Shown here one piece after another: positions 8,107 through 18,286 of a DNA stretch of 26,101 nucleotides. The notes beneath the pieces are model-generated. The model was given only the letters and a program-made list of their open reading frames with translations, ran no database searches and was not told the origin of the DNA. Positions within the stretch are counted from its first letter, which is position 1; the number at the start of each line of letters is the position of its first letter. Both the position numbers and the translations under genes were made by a program. This DNA is from Hypsibius dujardini (taxonomy: Eukaryota; Tardigrada; Eutardigrada; Parachela; Hypsibiidae): the NCBI GenBank assembly GCA_001579985.1, contig LRSR01005505.1, positions 1 through 26,101 on the forward strand, written 5' to 3'.

Positions 8107-10449
8107 TCACTTCCGACGCTTCTTCCGTGTGCGTTCCCCATCCTCATCCGCCATCGTCAGCACCACCCCACTATCCTGGCTGCCACACACCGGTTCCGGT
8201 CCGTCCAAAGTCTCCGAATAGGTGATGGCCTGATACAAAATGTCGAATCCAGTTAGCGGCTTCAGAGAAGCCCGATCCGGTGGAGCTCCGGCATTTCCTG
8301 GCGCTACAGTTCCTTTATTACCGGAACCGGTTATGGCGCTCACAGGACCCGTCTCAGGAATGCTAATGACAGGGACGCCGCCTTCCATCGTTGGAGCCAA
8401 GGAGTCTACATCGCATTTCCCATTTGCCGGCGGCATCGGGGAAGACGTCTTTGGTGACGGCGCCATCTGCCCATCACTGGCCGGTGTCGGGGATTTGGAT
8501 CGACGACGGAGAGCTGCGTTGAATGATTCACGTTTGGAGAATCCGGAGGGACAGCAGTCGATGGCGTCCATGATGAGCCGTCGAAACTCCTCAATGGTCT
8601 GCGCGCGAAGATCGCCTAAAAATGAAAACAGAACATCAGAAGCATCTCTTGGTGCTCATTCGGCAACTTCTGTGTTTTCGCACTTGTGTTTTGTGCAACT
8701 CATTTCGCAATATTTCACACATCTTGCAAAATATACTTACGCTCTCGATTATACTTTGCTTTCCAATGGTCGATCAAAGTGACAAGGTCCGCTGCACCGG
8801 AAGTCGGTTCGACTTCGACTTCCACGCCTTCATCATTAGATTCTACAAACACACACAGAACAATACAAACGCAAGAATATTGCATGCTAATTATTGAATC
8901 ACAAAATTTATACAATGGCATTGTGAAATTACTCTAAAACGTCCCGTCAACTACTGCTGAAATCAATCCCCTCAAATCATTCAGTCGCATACACACGTGG
9001 CAAAAACCTTGCGCTAACCGAGTCAAGCCATTACACTCGTTGCATGGCTGTTGTACACAGCCGCGAGTTACAGTGCTTAATTCGGTCAGCGCGAGGTTTT
9101 TGCTACGTGTGTGTAAGGGACACGTGGCAAAAACCTTGCGCTAACCGAGTCAAGCCATTACACTCGTTGCATCGCTGTTGTACACAGCCATCGAGTTACA
9201 GTGCTTAACTCGGTCAGCGCGAGGTTTTTGCTACGTGTGTACACCTATCGCCAATGTAAATACTTTACTGCGTAAATACTAAGAAACGCGTCAGAAAAAC
9301 ATCTCGTCCCTACCTCCTCCACTGTCCAAGCGAGTTGAATTGACCTTCTGCATGAGATTATTGTTCTGCACTTGCAGGTTCTGATGATCTTGGAGGAGCT
9401 TGTTGATAAAGTCCACCGTGCTGTGCAATATGGCAGCCTACAGAATGTGTCGAATTCGGAACATGAGCGATATTAAAAAATCATTTTCGCCCCAGGACAG
9501 CACCTGTCTTGGCAACTCACCTTGCTCATCTTCTCGCCTCGCTTGACGTATGATTTTGGCAGCAGTAGCTGCAGGTTGAGGAAGCCGTTGTTGATGCTCA
9601 TCATTCGCCTTCTTTCATTGGAGTTGGCAGCTTCACGCCGGGACTTCTTGTCCTGATCCAGCGGATCGTCGCATCCGGATGAGACTTGACTGGCGGGCGA
9701 GCGCGGTTTACCCTCGCTAGTTTTCCTGCGAAGAAGACAGCGTGATACTGCACAGAAAACAAGAGATTAGACAGTTACTACGTTTTCATTGGATAGAAGA
9801 CCCTTAAACTCCATGGAGTAAGGCTACAACATATCTTCGAAAAAAATTTCTTGGGGATACACATACTTCACGAGAAAGGCGAATTCGGAAAAAAACACAC
9901 TAAATTTCTTTTGAGGGAAAAGAATTCGTCGCATGTAACAGCGACAATATTGTCATCAGTTAATCAATCGATCGATGCGTCGGTCGCATGTAACAGCGAC
10001 AATATTGTCAATCAATTAATCAATCGATCGATGCGTCGGGACAGCAGCCCTCAAAATGACAGGTCTATTGCCACAGAATTTTTCCCCATCCACTTGATGC
10101 ATTCATGCGTAAAATTTGAGAATTCAAGTGAGAATTAACAACGTCGATACACATAAAAAGTAATGAAATGCTGCCAGTTCAAGAGGACCGGGAGAGAAAT
10201 AAACAACAACAAAGGAGAGATTTGGTTAAAAACTGGCAGAAAATGTCCAGAAACGAAGAATAATTCGAATAACATTCACCTCTTTTCACGCGCAGAATGG
10301 CCATTTTTCGAACTCTCCTCCGCGGTGCGGGACGACGAATCGAGGGAATTGCCACGGCTGTCAGGGGAACGCGCTGCTGACGAAGACGATTCGAACACTT
10401 TTCTTTCCTCACTCCCAATCTCTTCATCCCGATCGCGATTCTGCGCCAT
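8107..10449 (-). CDS. TFAP4: TFAP4 (AP-4)-like bHLH transcription factor, 5 exons
   Basis: Nuclear E-box-binding factor of the AP-4 family. Exons: 10449-10280, 9725-9521, 9437-9314, 8842-8741, 8615-8107; all introns GT-AG; 369 aa. The N-terminus is Ser-rich and acidic. The bHLH domain spans about residues 83-137: basic region RREAANSNERRRM, with Glu94 and Arg97 at the E-box-reading positions, then helix 1 (SINNGF), a loop containing PKSYVKRGEKMSK, and helix 2 (AAILHSTVDFI). A heptad Leu/Gln/Asn-rich helix follows, as in the AP-4 zipper. The pattern ANSNERRRM-SIN-GF-L is the AP-4 signature. The C-terminal half is Pro/Ser-rich and ends in a basic tail (RTRKKRRK), a probable nuclear localisation signal. 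Intron 3 holds two tandem MITEs and intron 1 a 55-bp tandem duplication. The start is the first in-frame ATG; upstream in-frame ATGs are not supported by any similarity. Confidence 0.9.
8991..9114. mobile_element. Family A palindromic MITE, copy A3 (TFAP4 intron 3)
   Basis: The left terminus is ACACACGTGGCAAAAACC and the right GGTTTTTGCTACGTGTGTGT. Inner arms are TGCGCTAACCGAGTCAAGCC and GCTTAATTCGGTCAGCGC. The central part, CACTCGTTGCATGGCTGTTG, is unpaired. CACGTG lies at 8994-8999. Confidence 0.85.
9120..9240. mobile_element. Family A palindromic MITE, copy A4, tandem to A3
   Basis: Almost identical to copy A3, differing at about three places (CATCGCTG for CATGGCTG; CCATCGAG for CCGCGAG; TTAACTCGG for TTAATTCGG), in the same orientation, with only about 5 nt between them. 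CACGTG lies at 9121-9126. Confidence 0.85.
9929..10038. repeat. 55-bp direct tandem duplication in TFAP4 intron 1
   Basis: The unit starting GTCGCATGTAACAGCGACAA and ending AATCGATCGATGCGTCG occurs twice head to tail with only a few differences. Each unit contains short palindromes (CAATATTG, ATCGATCGAT). Confidence 0.85.
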
Positions 10450-11749
10450 CGCCTCAATATCCCTTGTGATGACTTCACCCGCAATAAGAAGCCAACAGAC
10501 CAGATTACTATATCTCAAATCGCTTTTTTGGCGCCCCGCAAAAACAATGATGTCGAAATATGAACGCTGTACGTTGTGGTGGTTGAGGAGCGAAAGCAGC
10601 TGATGAATAGCTGGAGCTCTGAAGTTGTGTGATGAGCAAGGTGGAAGTTCAAATGCGTGCTTCAAAAGGAGCGTGCCAAACAAACACCGCAATTTCAGTA
10701 TGTGTTTTAAGGCACTCTCCCTTCAAGTTTAAGTCTGATACTTCAGCACTGGGAAAGTGCCTAATTTCCACCCGAAATTCGCTTCCGATCAAGACGCTTT
10801 ACCATTGCAAAATGGTTGTTATTTCAACTTTAGCCGAAGTCATTGGAAAAACCCAACACAGAGAACATATTGTGAAATCACCGGCTTTGAAATCGTGGTT
10901 TCGGGTTTCCTCTCTCCTCCTCCCCTTTGCGTTAATCCCCCTAATTTCAATTTCATCCCGTTCATCGCGCAATCGGGATTTGTTATAGGAGATTTGTTTC
11001 GAAATCAGCTTGGACGTCTCAGGGGAGGAAGCGGTGAGGGGATTTCTCCAGGTTTGCCCGACTGCATTTTCCTGAGTTCTTGGACAATTTATTTCTTTCC
11101 GTTCTACGGCGGATGATGGTTGACAGGTTTTTATAGCCGAATTCTTATTTACGATCTAGGAAAGCTAAGAAGAAAAACGTTTGAAGGGGCTGTTGAAGGA
11201 GAATTTGCGCCGAGTGAGTTTAAAAAGGTAGATTAGCCATTGCTGTCTACGATTGATTGGCTGATTGGTCGACTTTCTGTGGTTGCTGTTTGTTGTTGAT
11301 TGACTGATTGATCGACTTTCTGCAGTTGCTGTCTTTTGTTGATTGACTGATTGATTGTGGATCACATTTAGTCAATAGGTCAAACCTCTCTTAAATTTCG
11401 TTTTATTCTACCGCCAATTGGTATTTCGGAAGTTCAAAATATGAGACACCTCTTTTCCATTTTTGGCTGTGTTTTTACCAAAAATAGGGTGAGCCTGTCT
11501 TGATTTTTTTTTCTTTGCTTTAGGACAACAGAGTACATCTCAGATTTTTGGATTGTATTCTTTGATTGATTGTTTGTACGCGCAACTTCCATTTAGATCT
11601 CGGTTTTGGCTTGGTCGTTTTGATTTGAACTCTTATTGCAATTCGATTGGATCTGGAGATTTTATTGAGGAGTGGAATTATCGGGTGAAACTCTTTTTTC
11701 ATTTTTGCAGACCGGTTTTCATCTTGCCGCATTCCGCTAAGTCAGTCAA
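10450..11749. promoter_or_regulatory. Divergent upstream region between TFAP4 and AKAP1
   Basis: This 1.3 kb lies between the start codons of two genes pointing away from each other, so it should contain both promoters and 5' UTRs. I see no dependable TATA or initiator element. It contains two GATTGATTG-rich tandem units at 11245-11360. A TTTTTGCAG splice-acceptor-like site at 11702-11710 suggests a leader intron for AKAP1. Open frames here have no recognisable similarity. Confidence 0.5.
11245..11360. repeat. Two-unit GATTGATT-rich tandem repeat
   Basis: Two units of about 57 bp, each containing GATTGACTGATTGATCGACT-like sequence followed by TTTCTGYGGTTGCTGT. It is related in word content to the AATC repeats elsewhere in the window. 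Confidence 0.75.
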
Positions 11750-14196
11750 ATGACGACCTCAGCCTGGGGTGGAAATTCCTTTGCTGAGGTGTTGAAGCGG
11801 AAGATTGTCAAGGATGCCGAAGACGCAAAGATCCGCCTGGTGGAGGAGGCCAAGGCTCGCGAGGAAGAAGCCAAAGCAAAAGAGGCCCGGTTGGCCGAGT
11901 TGAAGCTGAAGCGGGAACAGGAAGCCGCACGCCGGCAAGCTCAAGCGGAAGCGGAGGAGCAGTACTACAAGCAGAATCCGGGGTCATATTCGCGTTTTTC
12001 TTTCCACGGCCGGCGGCGGTTCGGGCGCCGTGGTTTCATAGAGCAGCATCAAGCGCACGAAGAGATCCCCGTCACAACGGATCAGCAGTCGAACTCTGAT
12101 GCGCCGACGAATGACGAATCGGAGAAGAGTACTGTAGTTGAAAACGTGGTTCCACACGTGCCCGCTGTCGCGGTGCCCTCCGCTCAGCCTGTTTGTGAGG
12201 ACGTGAATACTCCCGAGAAAGAGGATCCAGTTCAGCCTTCTTCAGTGCCTGTCACTTCAACCACAGCGGTCATCGATTGCGTCGTTCCCTCGGCGAAACA
12301 GCAGGATAGTGTGAAGGAAGACTCCACAAATCGAAAGGCGCCGACTGCCAAAGACAGTCTTCCGCCAGCTCAAAAAAGTCACGGTCGTCCGACACCGCAC
12401 AGTCAGAATCAGGAACCTTTGAGGAATGCCAGTGCTGCTCCGGTTGCAGCGCCACACTTGAATGGGAACGGTCAATACCGCTATCCTTTGTTTCAGCCGG
12501 GGTTTAACAACGGGTACCATCCCACTGCTCAGCATCCCACGTATGGTGGCCAGTATCCCGCACCTCAGTCGTTCCATGGAAATGGCGGACAGGTAGGGTC
12601 AACGTTATGAGTTTCCCCGTACGATATCAAACTTGTGTTACCGGTTTAGTCAAGCTGTTTTCCGGTCTGTTCTGTGCACGGTCTCCTTCGTACTCCGCAA
12701 TTGATTGATCCGCAATTGATTGATCTTTCGACTTAGCGAGATGATTCCTTATTGCAGTACTACCAGTCAATGACGCAAATCACCACGAGGAACGGACCGT
12801 TGTTTGTGAACCCACAGGCATACCCCACGTATGCACTGAATGATATGTACGCTGCTGGCGGCGGCACCCCGACCGACTTTTACGGCCACAGCGGCAACCT
12901 CAACAATGGCTACTATGCGGAGGGGCATACTCACGGGGACGATCTTCACAGTCCCCCCAACGTGCAGAGCCCCCTGCCGTCGCTGATCAAGTCTTTCTAC
13001 TTTGACTCGGAGTTGATTGGAGTTGTGATGGGAAAACAGGGCAAGTCGCTGCAGGACGACCGTCGGCGGTCGGACTGTGAGATTTGGATTGACGACGTGG
13101 AGGCGAAAAAGTGCGGCATTTCGACGTTGCATTTTTATGGTATGGCTGCTGCTTGTGAAATGTGCGCCGTCGGACACGAAAGTGATGGTGGGATTTTGTT
13201 TGTTCACGCAACAGGTTTGCCAGAGAATGTGGACTCTGCCGCGGAAAGCGTTCGGCGCCGTCTTCAGGAGGTTGGCTGCAGCGAGCTGTATCCCATCATG
13301 GGCATCGTTACGGGCAGCGAGCTACACCCCCCGATTTCAAGGGTACACAAGCTGCTGCTTCTTGATTTCTTGCAGCACACCGTCCCAATTTACTAGTAAC
13401 CTTTGCCTGTTTGTTGTTAGTTGAACTTGCCGGACGGTGTTGTCCTGCGAGCGTTCATCTCACATGTGGACGAGGCTGGAGGGAGGGTGTTTGTTCAGCT
13501 GCCGAGTCATCCGTCGTACCCGAAGCTCCGCGGACTGGAAATGAGGCTGTCGAACTACTGCTCAGACGCTAATTTGTCACCGTACATTGACGTTCGTCAT
13601 AGTCCGGTCATTGAGGGTGGGTGAGGACTCTTTATTCCTGCGGCACTTTTAGGTGTTGTTATTTACCGTCCATCGTTGTTGGGATCTGGTACGCAGGTTG
13701 CATTGTGGCTGCGTCCGTGAACGACGACTGCGAGCGATGGTTTCGCGCTGCTGTGATCTCTCAACCGAATGAGGATGGTGAAATGCAGCTCCGCTCCCTG
13801 GATCACGGCTTCTCATTCCGGTCTCATGCCACTAGTCTCAAGTTTCTGCCTGTGGAGTTTTGCGCGACACCTGCGCAAGCTATTGAGTGCCGTGTTGTCA
13901 GTGGGAGATTCGGTAGGCGGATGAGTGTCCTGACTTCTCCTTCCGAATACGTAAATCCGAATACATCCTCTTATGTATTCTTTATTTTTTTTTTTTTTTC
14001 AGATCATGAAAAATTGGTAGCGATTCAGATAGATCAGAAGGTGTCCGCGACCCTCTTGAAGCAGTGGATTAAAGTGAAAGCCGTGGCAACAGAGGAATTG
14101 ACTGAACTCCCCGTCGTGGAGATCATGTTAACGAGCACCAACTCCAGCACCACTACGATACCGTCTCATCAAAGTGCCGCCAGCATTCTGTCGTAG
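11750..14196 (+). CDS. AKAP1: AKAP1-like KH-Tudor RNA-binding protein, 6 exons
   Basis: AKAP1 family: in vertebrates, an RNA- and PKA-binding scaffold on the mitochondrial outer membrane. Exons: 11750-12592, 12758-13139, 13215-13342, 13421-13616, 13697-13912, 14003-14196; 652 aa. Residues about 14-70 form a long A/E/K/R-rich charged helix, probably coiled coil; then low-complexity sequence to about 355. The KH domain (about 357-435) has the MGKQG loop (372-376), and SELIGVVMGKQGK followed by LHFYGLPENVDSAAESV aligns without gaps to AKAP1. The extended Tudor domain (about 452-600) begins LNLPDGVVLRAFISHV and contains SPVIEGCIVAA, as in AKAP1. No hydrophobic mitochondrial anchor is seen at the N-terminus, unlike vertebrate AKAP1, so location is uncertain; a TDRKH-like role is a less likely alternative. 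The 75-nt intron 13140-13214 has no stop and could be retained in frame (677 aa). A 3' splice-like site at 11709-11710 suggests a spliced 5' UTR. Confidence 0.87.
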
Positions 14197-14546
14197 AATC
14201 GTTGCAACGACATCCTCTTGTAGATAGATTCGTCTTAAGCTTTCAAATGATCGCAGTTGTATTCCACATTTCCTATAGCGCGTCAAGCTGAGCTGTTTTG
14301 TAGTGAGAAGACTGTATAGCACCTTTGAGTACGTATACCAGTGCGCCTTCATACTTGTTGCAGAATTCTAGCCCTGTAGTTGCTGTTAGACTGTCTGACT
14401 TGACTGATTTCGGCATCTTTCATCCAACTACTATCGGTTGAAGTAATCATATAATTCCTTATGTTCTGTTATTTTCTAACTCGTTTTAGCTCGCCTTTGT
14501 CCACTCAGAATTAAAATGGAGGAAAAGAGCTTGGACCTGTTTTTAT
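14197..14546. other. Convergent 3' region between AKAP1 and the F-box/UBC gene
   Basis: Non-coding. It holds the AKAP1 3' UTR up to about the ATTAAA at 14510-14515 and has room for only a very short 3' UTR of the opposite gene. Confidence 0.65.
14510..14515 (+). terminator. Probable poly(A) signal (ATTAAA) for AKAP1
   Basis: The common variant hexamer ATTAAA lies about 315 nt after the AKAP1 stop, at the end of the non-coding stretch. No closer plus-strand AATAAA was seen. Confidence 0.5.
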
Positions 14547-14547
14547 T
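14542..14547 (-). terminator. Poly(A) signal AATAAA overlapping the F-box/UBC stop codon
   Basis: On the minus strand the TAA stop (14549-14547) is followed at once by ATAAAA, so the AATAAA hexamer shares bases with the stop codon. This predicts a 3' UTR of only about 10-30 nt, unless a later signal is used. Confidence 0.5.
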
Positions 14548-17002
14548 TAAAGCACCTTTGATGACTGATCCCCCTTCGGCTTGCCCTGCCACCGCAGCAT
14601 AGCATGAGTTTGGGTGTGTTGCCGTGCCATTCTTTCAAACAGCTCCGTGTCGTCCCGACGCAATTCGGCGACTTGATGATTGACCACACACCGCCCTTTA
14701 AGCAAATCGTCGCCTTCCGCGGTTAGGGACAAGTACTTCATGACGATATCTATCACTCCGGAAATCTCATAAATTATTCGCCAGTTTTCGAAGTATGTTC
14801 CACTCGGTCCGCCTCCGAGCACGCTGTTGTAGGGGAAGTAAAAATCTCCGTGGTCAGTGAAATAGGGACTGAAGATCTTCGTTAAGAGTTGAGCTCGAAG
14901 TGGAAGGAACGGATACTGTGGCAGCAGATGTATCCACAACTGAAAAAATCGAAGTATCATCAGTTGAGTGGGGGATACCAAAACCAAACTGTCATGTGGG
15001 TATATTTGTCTGTCTGTCTGCAATCCATCTGCTGTATGATGTCTTCATGTCTTAAGTCATGTGTCTGCCTGTCTGTCTGTGTGTCTGTGTGTCTGTCTGT
15101 GTGTCTGTGTGTGTGTCTGTGTGTGTGTCTGTGTGTGTGTCTGTGTGTCTGTGTGTGTGTCTGTCTGTCTAAGAATTACTTAATAATCTGTCTTTATCCG
15201 TCTGTTTATCTGTATTTATAAAGAACTATTACATACATCATTTTATAAAAGCTTTCAGGCTCTTAGTATGCTTTACTTATTTACTGGCACAGTACTAAAA
15301 CCTGAATCCTACGGCCTACCTGAAAATATCCGCCACAGTACGGCGTCCCCGGTGGTCCAAGAATGGAAACAATTACATTATCGAACCGTGGCTGCTCTTC
15401 CGCAATTTGTGCCATATCCCAATTGCAGAACTGTCCCCCATAAGTAAATCTTATTGAATTGCGAGAAATGCGATGTTGAAAAGTAGATACAAATTTACCT
15501 TAACGCCCAACACGGCATCCTGCGGCAAGTCAGCTGTCGCCCGCGAGCTTGATCCACGAGCGACACATCCCGCTTCCAACAGAATTCGTCCAGCGTACGC
15601 CTTTGGGGGAAGCACTCCTTTCCTTTCAGTTTCAGTTGTTGTGGTTGCTGACCGAATGCAATCCTCCTTGATGCAGATGCTTCCACATAGGCGCGAAAAA
15701 CATCGGAAGCAGGCCATACTCTGTACGTACTCATGATAGTGTCCAAACCATGACAGCTGTCGACTGCACACAGTCTCCACGTCCACTCCACGCCGCCGGA
15801 GCGCTCTCTCCCAATACTCATCGTCAGTGACCACATCTAGTGCACTCTTGCTAAGAAGATCGCGAAACTGCCTGGATGAGAGGAGGACGGCGTACAACGC
15901 AGCGTCATCATCGGTTAGATAAGCCAAAACTTTGCGCCAGACATCAAACGGCAACAGATCCACCAACGCAACTCCCGAGACTGCATTCACGGTTCCTTTC
16001 TCTATCGCAGTGCTCGGCTCTTCTACGGGCGGATTGAGGGACGAATTTTCCTCCTGAGGATTCTTTTCCTCTAGCGCGTCCGCTTCCCATACACACTCCA
16101 CGGTCTCTATTCGATGTGACGTCCGAATGGCTGATGTGGATCGCCATATACTGTGAAACAGCTGATTCAGCAAGTTGGACGAGGTGGTCTGGCAGACAAT
16201 GTCCAAGCACTTCTGACAACTGTCCAGGACGTCGGAGGCTGCATGCAGCTCCAACGCACTTGATTCTATTTCTGCATTGTCAAGAGCATCAGGAATGATG
16301 TCATGGTACTTGTCATGAAATCTCCCTTTCACCAAATAAACCATGCGAACAAGTTCAAAGCGCAACATCGTCAGCTCCGACCTCAATGACGCCATGGAAT
16401 CGTTGATCTGCGGATAAAACAACCACTCGGTCAACCAACCAATCAATTAATCAATCAATCAATCATTCGGTTATTCAACCAATCAATTGATCAATCGATC
16501 AATCAATCAACCAATCAACCAATCATTTGGTTATTCAACCAATCAATTAATCAATCGTGCATCCAAATTACGTATGAGATTTACTCACAATATCGTGAAT
16601 ATTTTTCATCATGAACCGCTCCTTGGGTTCGCCGGAGCGTCCAAAGAGTCGACCCAGTGTTTCGTAATGGGATTCCCGGTTGCTGATACAGCAGGTGCAA
16701 GCTCCGTCGAAGGTTGGCATGAAGTGCGAGATGAAAAGATCCCCTCCTGCTGAAGAGCTCCCCCACGCGATGGCCCATTCTGCTGCACTAGACAGTTCGG
16801 CTGAAACGGTTTCCGCTGCCCGGATAATGGCAGCCATTTCTTTATCGCTGTTTCTGTCCGAGAAGGCTGCGAGTTTAGCGATGAGATCATGGCAGGCGAT
16901 CATCGCAGGCAATTGCTCTAAGTGATCGGGAATATCGTCTCTAACAGGCCGGTGAATGGATTCCGTGGTTTCCCGTAGATGGTGGTTCGGAGATTCTTCC
17001 AT
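14547..17002 (-). CDS. F-box protein fused to a catalytically dead E2 (UBC/UEV-like) domain, 4 exons
   Basis: Exons: 17002-16589, 16407-15499, 15430-15320, 14939-14547; all junctions are phase 0 and GT-AG; 608 aa. The N-terminal 285 residues are not recognised: helical stretches, several Cys, and an acidic linker. Residues about 286-343 read as an F-box (DLLPFDVWRKVLAYL, SSRQFRDLL, then DDEYWERAL), the Skp1-binding module of SCF ubiquitin ligases. A Cys-rich patch follows (ACFRCFSRLCGSIC). Residues about 442-600 form a full UBC fold: ILGPPGTPYCGGYF (465-477), LPQYPFLPLRAQLLTKI, an ENWRIIYEISGVIDIVMKYL helix in the place of the E2 WRPSLNI-VL region, and a C-terminal helix ending ARQHTQTHAM. 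The catalytic motif is lost: HPN reads SPY (502-504), and the cysteine position is Tyr512 within GDFYFP. So it should not form a ubiquitin thioester (inference). A splice-acceptor-like CCTACAG lies just upstream of the ATG, so the 5' UTR may be spliced. Confidence 0.83.
15003..15175. repeat. GTCT/GTGT microsatellite in intron 3 of the F-box/UBC gene
   Basis: Long runs of CTGTCTGT and GTGTGTCTGTGTGT lie between the exon ending at 15320 and the one starting at 14939. The Cys/Val-rich open frame reading through it is an artefact. Confidence 0.9.
16430..16560. repeat. AATC tetranucleotide repeat in intron 1 of the F-box/UBC gene
   Basis: Imperfect AATCAATC runs including two copies of a block with GGTTATTCAACCAATCAAT; it fills most of the 181-nt intron. 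Confidence 0.85.
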
Positions 17003-17231
17003 TTCAACTGTAGGGGTTAAAGAAGAAGTGGGATTCGCAAGAAATAGAAAGAGCTACTTCAGTAGCCATGTATGGAAACCAAAGCCTATGCAAAATGCTA
17101 CTCAATCCAAAATGCACAAAGAAAATAAAGAAAACCACAACACATGGTTCTGCGTTCGTTCGGCTGTTCCAGGTGTTCGAAAGAGAACATAATGTTCACT
17201 TGTAATTATATCACCCAATCTAAAAGTAGCG

Positions 17232-17663
17232 CTGGTTGTGCGGGTGGCGATTTTTCGCCCACAATTCGCCCCTCGTCCTGGGCGTGGCCTACCTTTTATG
17301 TGATTGGGCGATATTTCCCAGCCTTGTTCAACCAGTTGATTGATCTTTGAATGATTTGATTGAAGTGTATTTTCAAAACTTTTCATCACTTTCATGCACT
17401 TCCAGTAGTGATTGATAAGTAATAAAATTGCCTCAAGAAAAGAATATGCAAAACATAATTAATTTTCAAAATATATTAGCGAAAGTGTGATTACAAAAAC
17501 TCAGAAAAGAATTTAGTTCTTCCTGTTTACCATGAATTTTTTCATTGGCTTGCTAGTTTTGGAGCGAACTAATCAACAATTAAGCTTAAAAAGATTAGGC
17601 CACGCCTGGGGTGAGGGGCGAATTTGGGGCGAAAAATCCCCACTCGTGGTGTGCCAACCAGTT
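17232..17663. repeat. Widely spaced inverted repeat, family E
   Basis: The left arm contains ATTTTTCGCCC, AATTCGCCCCTC and GGGCGTGGCCTA (about 17232-17295). The right arm contains TAGGCCACGCCTGGGG, GAGGGGCGAATT and GGGCGAAAAAT (about 17596-17663), which is its imperfect reverse complement. About 300 bp of AT-rich sequence separates them. Probably a decayed non-autonomous element. Confidence 0.65.
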
Positions 17664-17874
17664 AAGGGGCGGGGAAATATTTTTGATAAGTGTCATTTTG
17701 GCAAAGTTCCATGCCGAAAATTCTTGCCCCACCCCTTTACGAAATTTGTGCAACTCCCCTGGCACACCACTGAAAAGTAGCATACATCTGGTTCGTTCAG
17801 TTGTAAAGTATTCGGTTTCATTTTTCGGTCATTTTTCGGGCTGTTCATTGCCTACCGCAGTGGTACTGTGTTTC

Positions 17875-18286
17875 CTCGATAGATAGCGACAGCGTCCGAG
17901 CTGTGTAACGCTAAATTGGTCCCCCCAACTCGTAAGCGTGTGCCCTGCGACCTGCCTGTACCACGCTTGCCATCCACGCTGTGTACAATAACTGTATGAA
18001 AGCTCTGTATACCAAGCAAACGCTTTGGGTTGAATCAGTACATGGGTTGAATCAGTAGGGCGGCGGAGGGCGCCACGAGTGTAAATTGTAAACAACACTC
18101 ATTCAGCTTCACACACACCGGCTGCGGCGCCCTCCGCCACCCGACTGATTCAACCCATGTAGTGATTCAACCCGAAGCGTTTGCCTGGTATTACTTACTG
18201 TACACAGAGCTTTCTTGTGGTGGTTTTACGTGTACAGCGGGCAACCATTACGTCACGTGACCCGTGCGCTGTCGCTATCTATCGAG
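17875..18286. mobile_element. 412-bp foldback element, family D
   Basis: Perfect 20-bp terminal inverted repeats: CTCGATAGATAGCGACAGCG at 17875-17894 and its reverse complement at 18267-18286. The inner arms also pair (ACATGGGTTGAATCAGT and GGCGGAGGGCGCC face GGCGCCCTCCGCC and ACTGATTCAACCCATGT). Only about 45 bp of unpaired centre remains. Non-coding; a hairpin-forming non-autonomous DNA transposon is the likely identity. Confidence 0.8.

Noticed and set aside
10163-11116. Plus-strand open frames in the TFAP4/AKAP1 divergent region
   Set aside because: They overlap TFAP4 exon 1 in antisense or have no domain; composition is like non-coding DNA.
14889-15221. Cys/Val/Leu-rich plus-strand open frame
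   Set aside because: It runs through the GTCT/GTGT microsatellite and overlaps the F-box/UBC last exon on the other strand.
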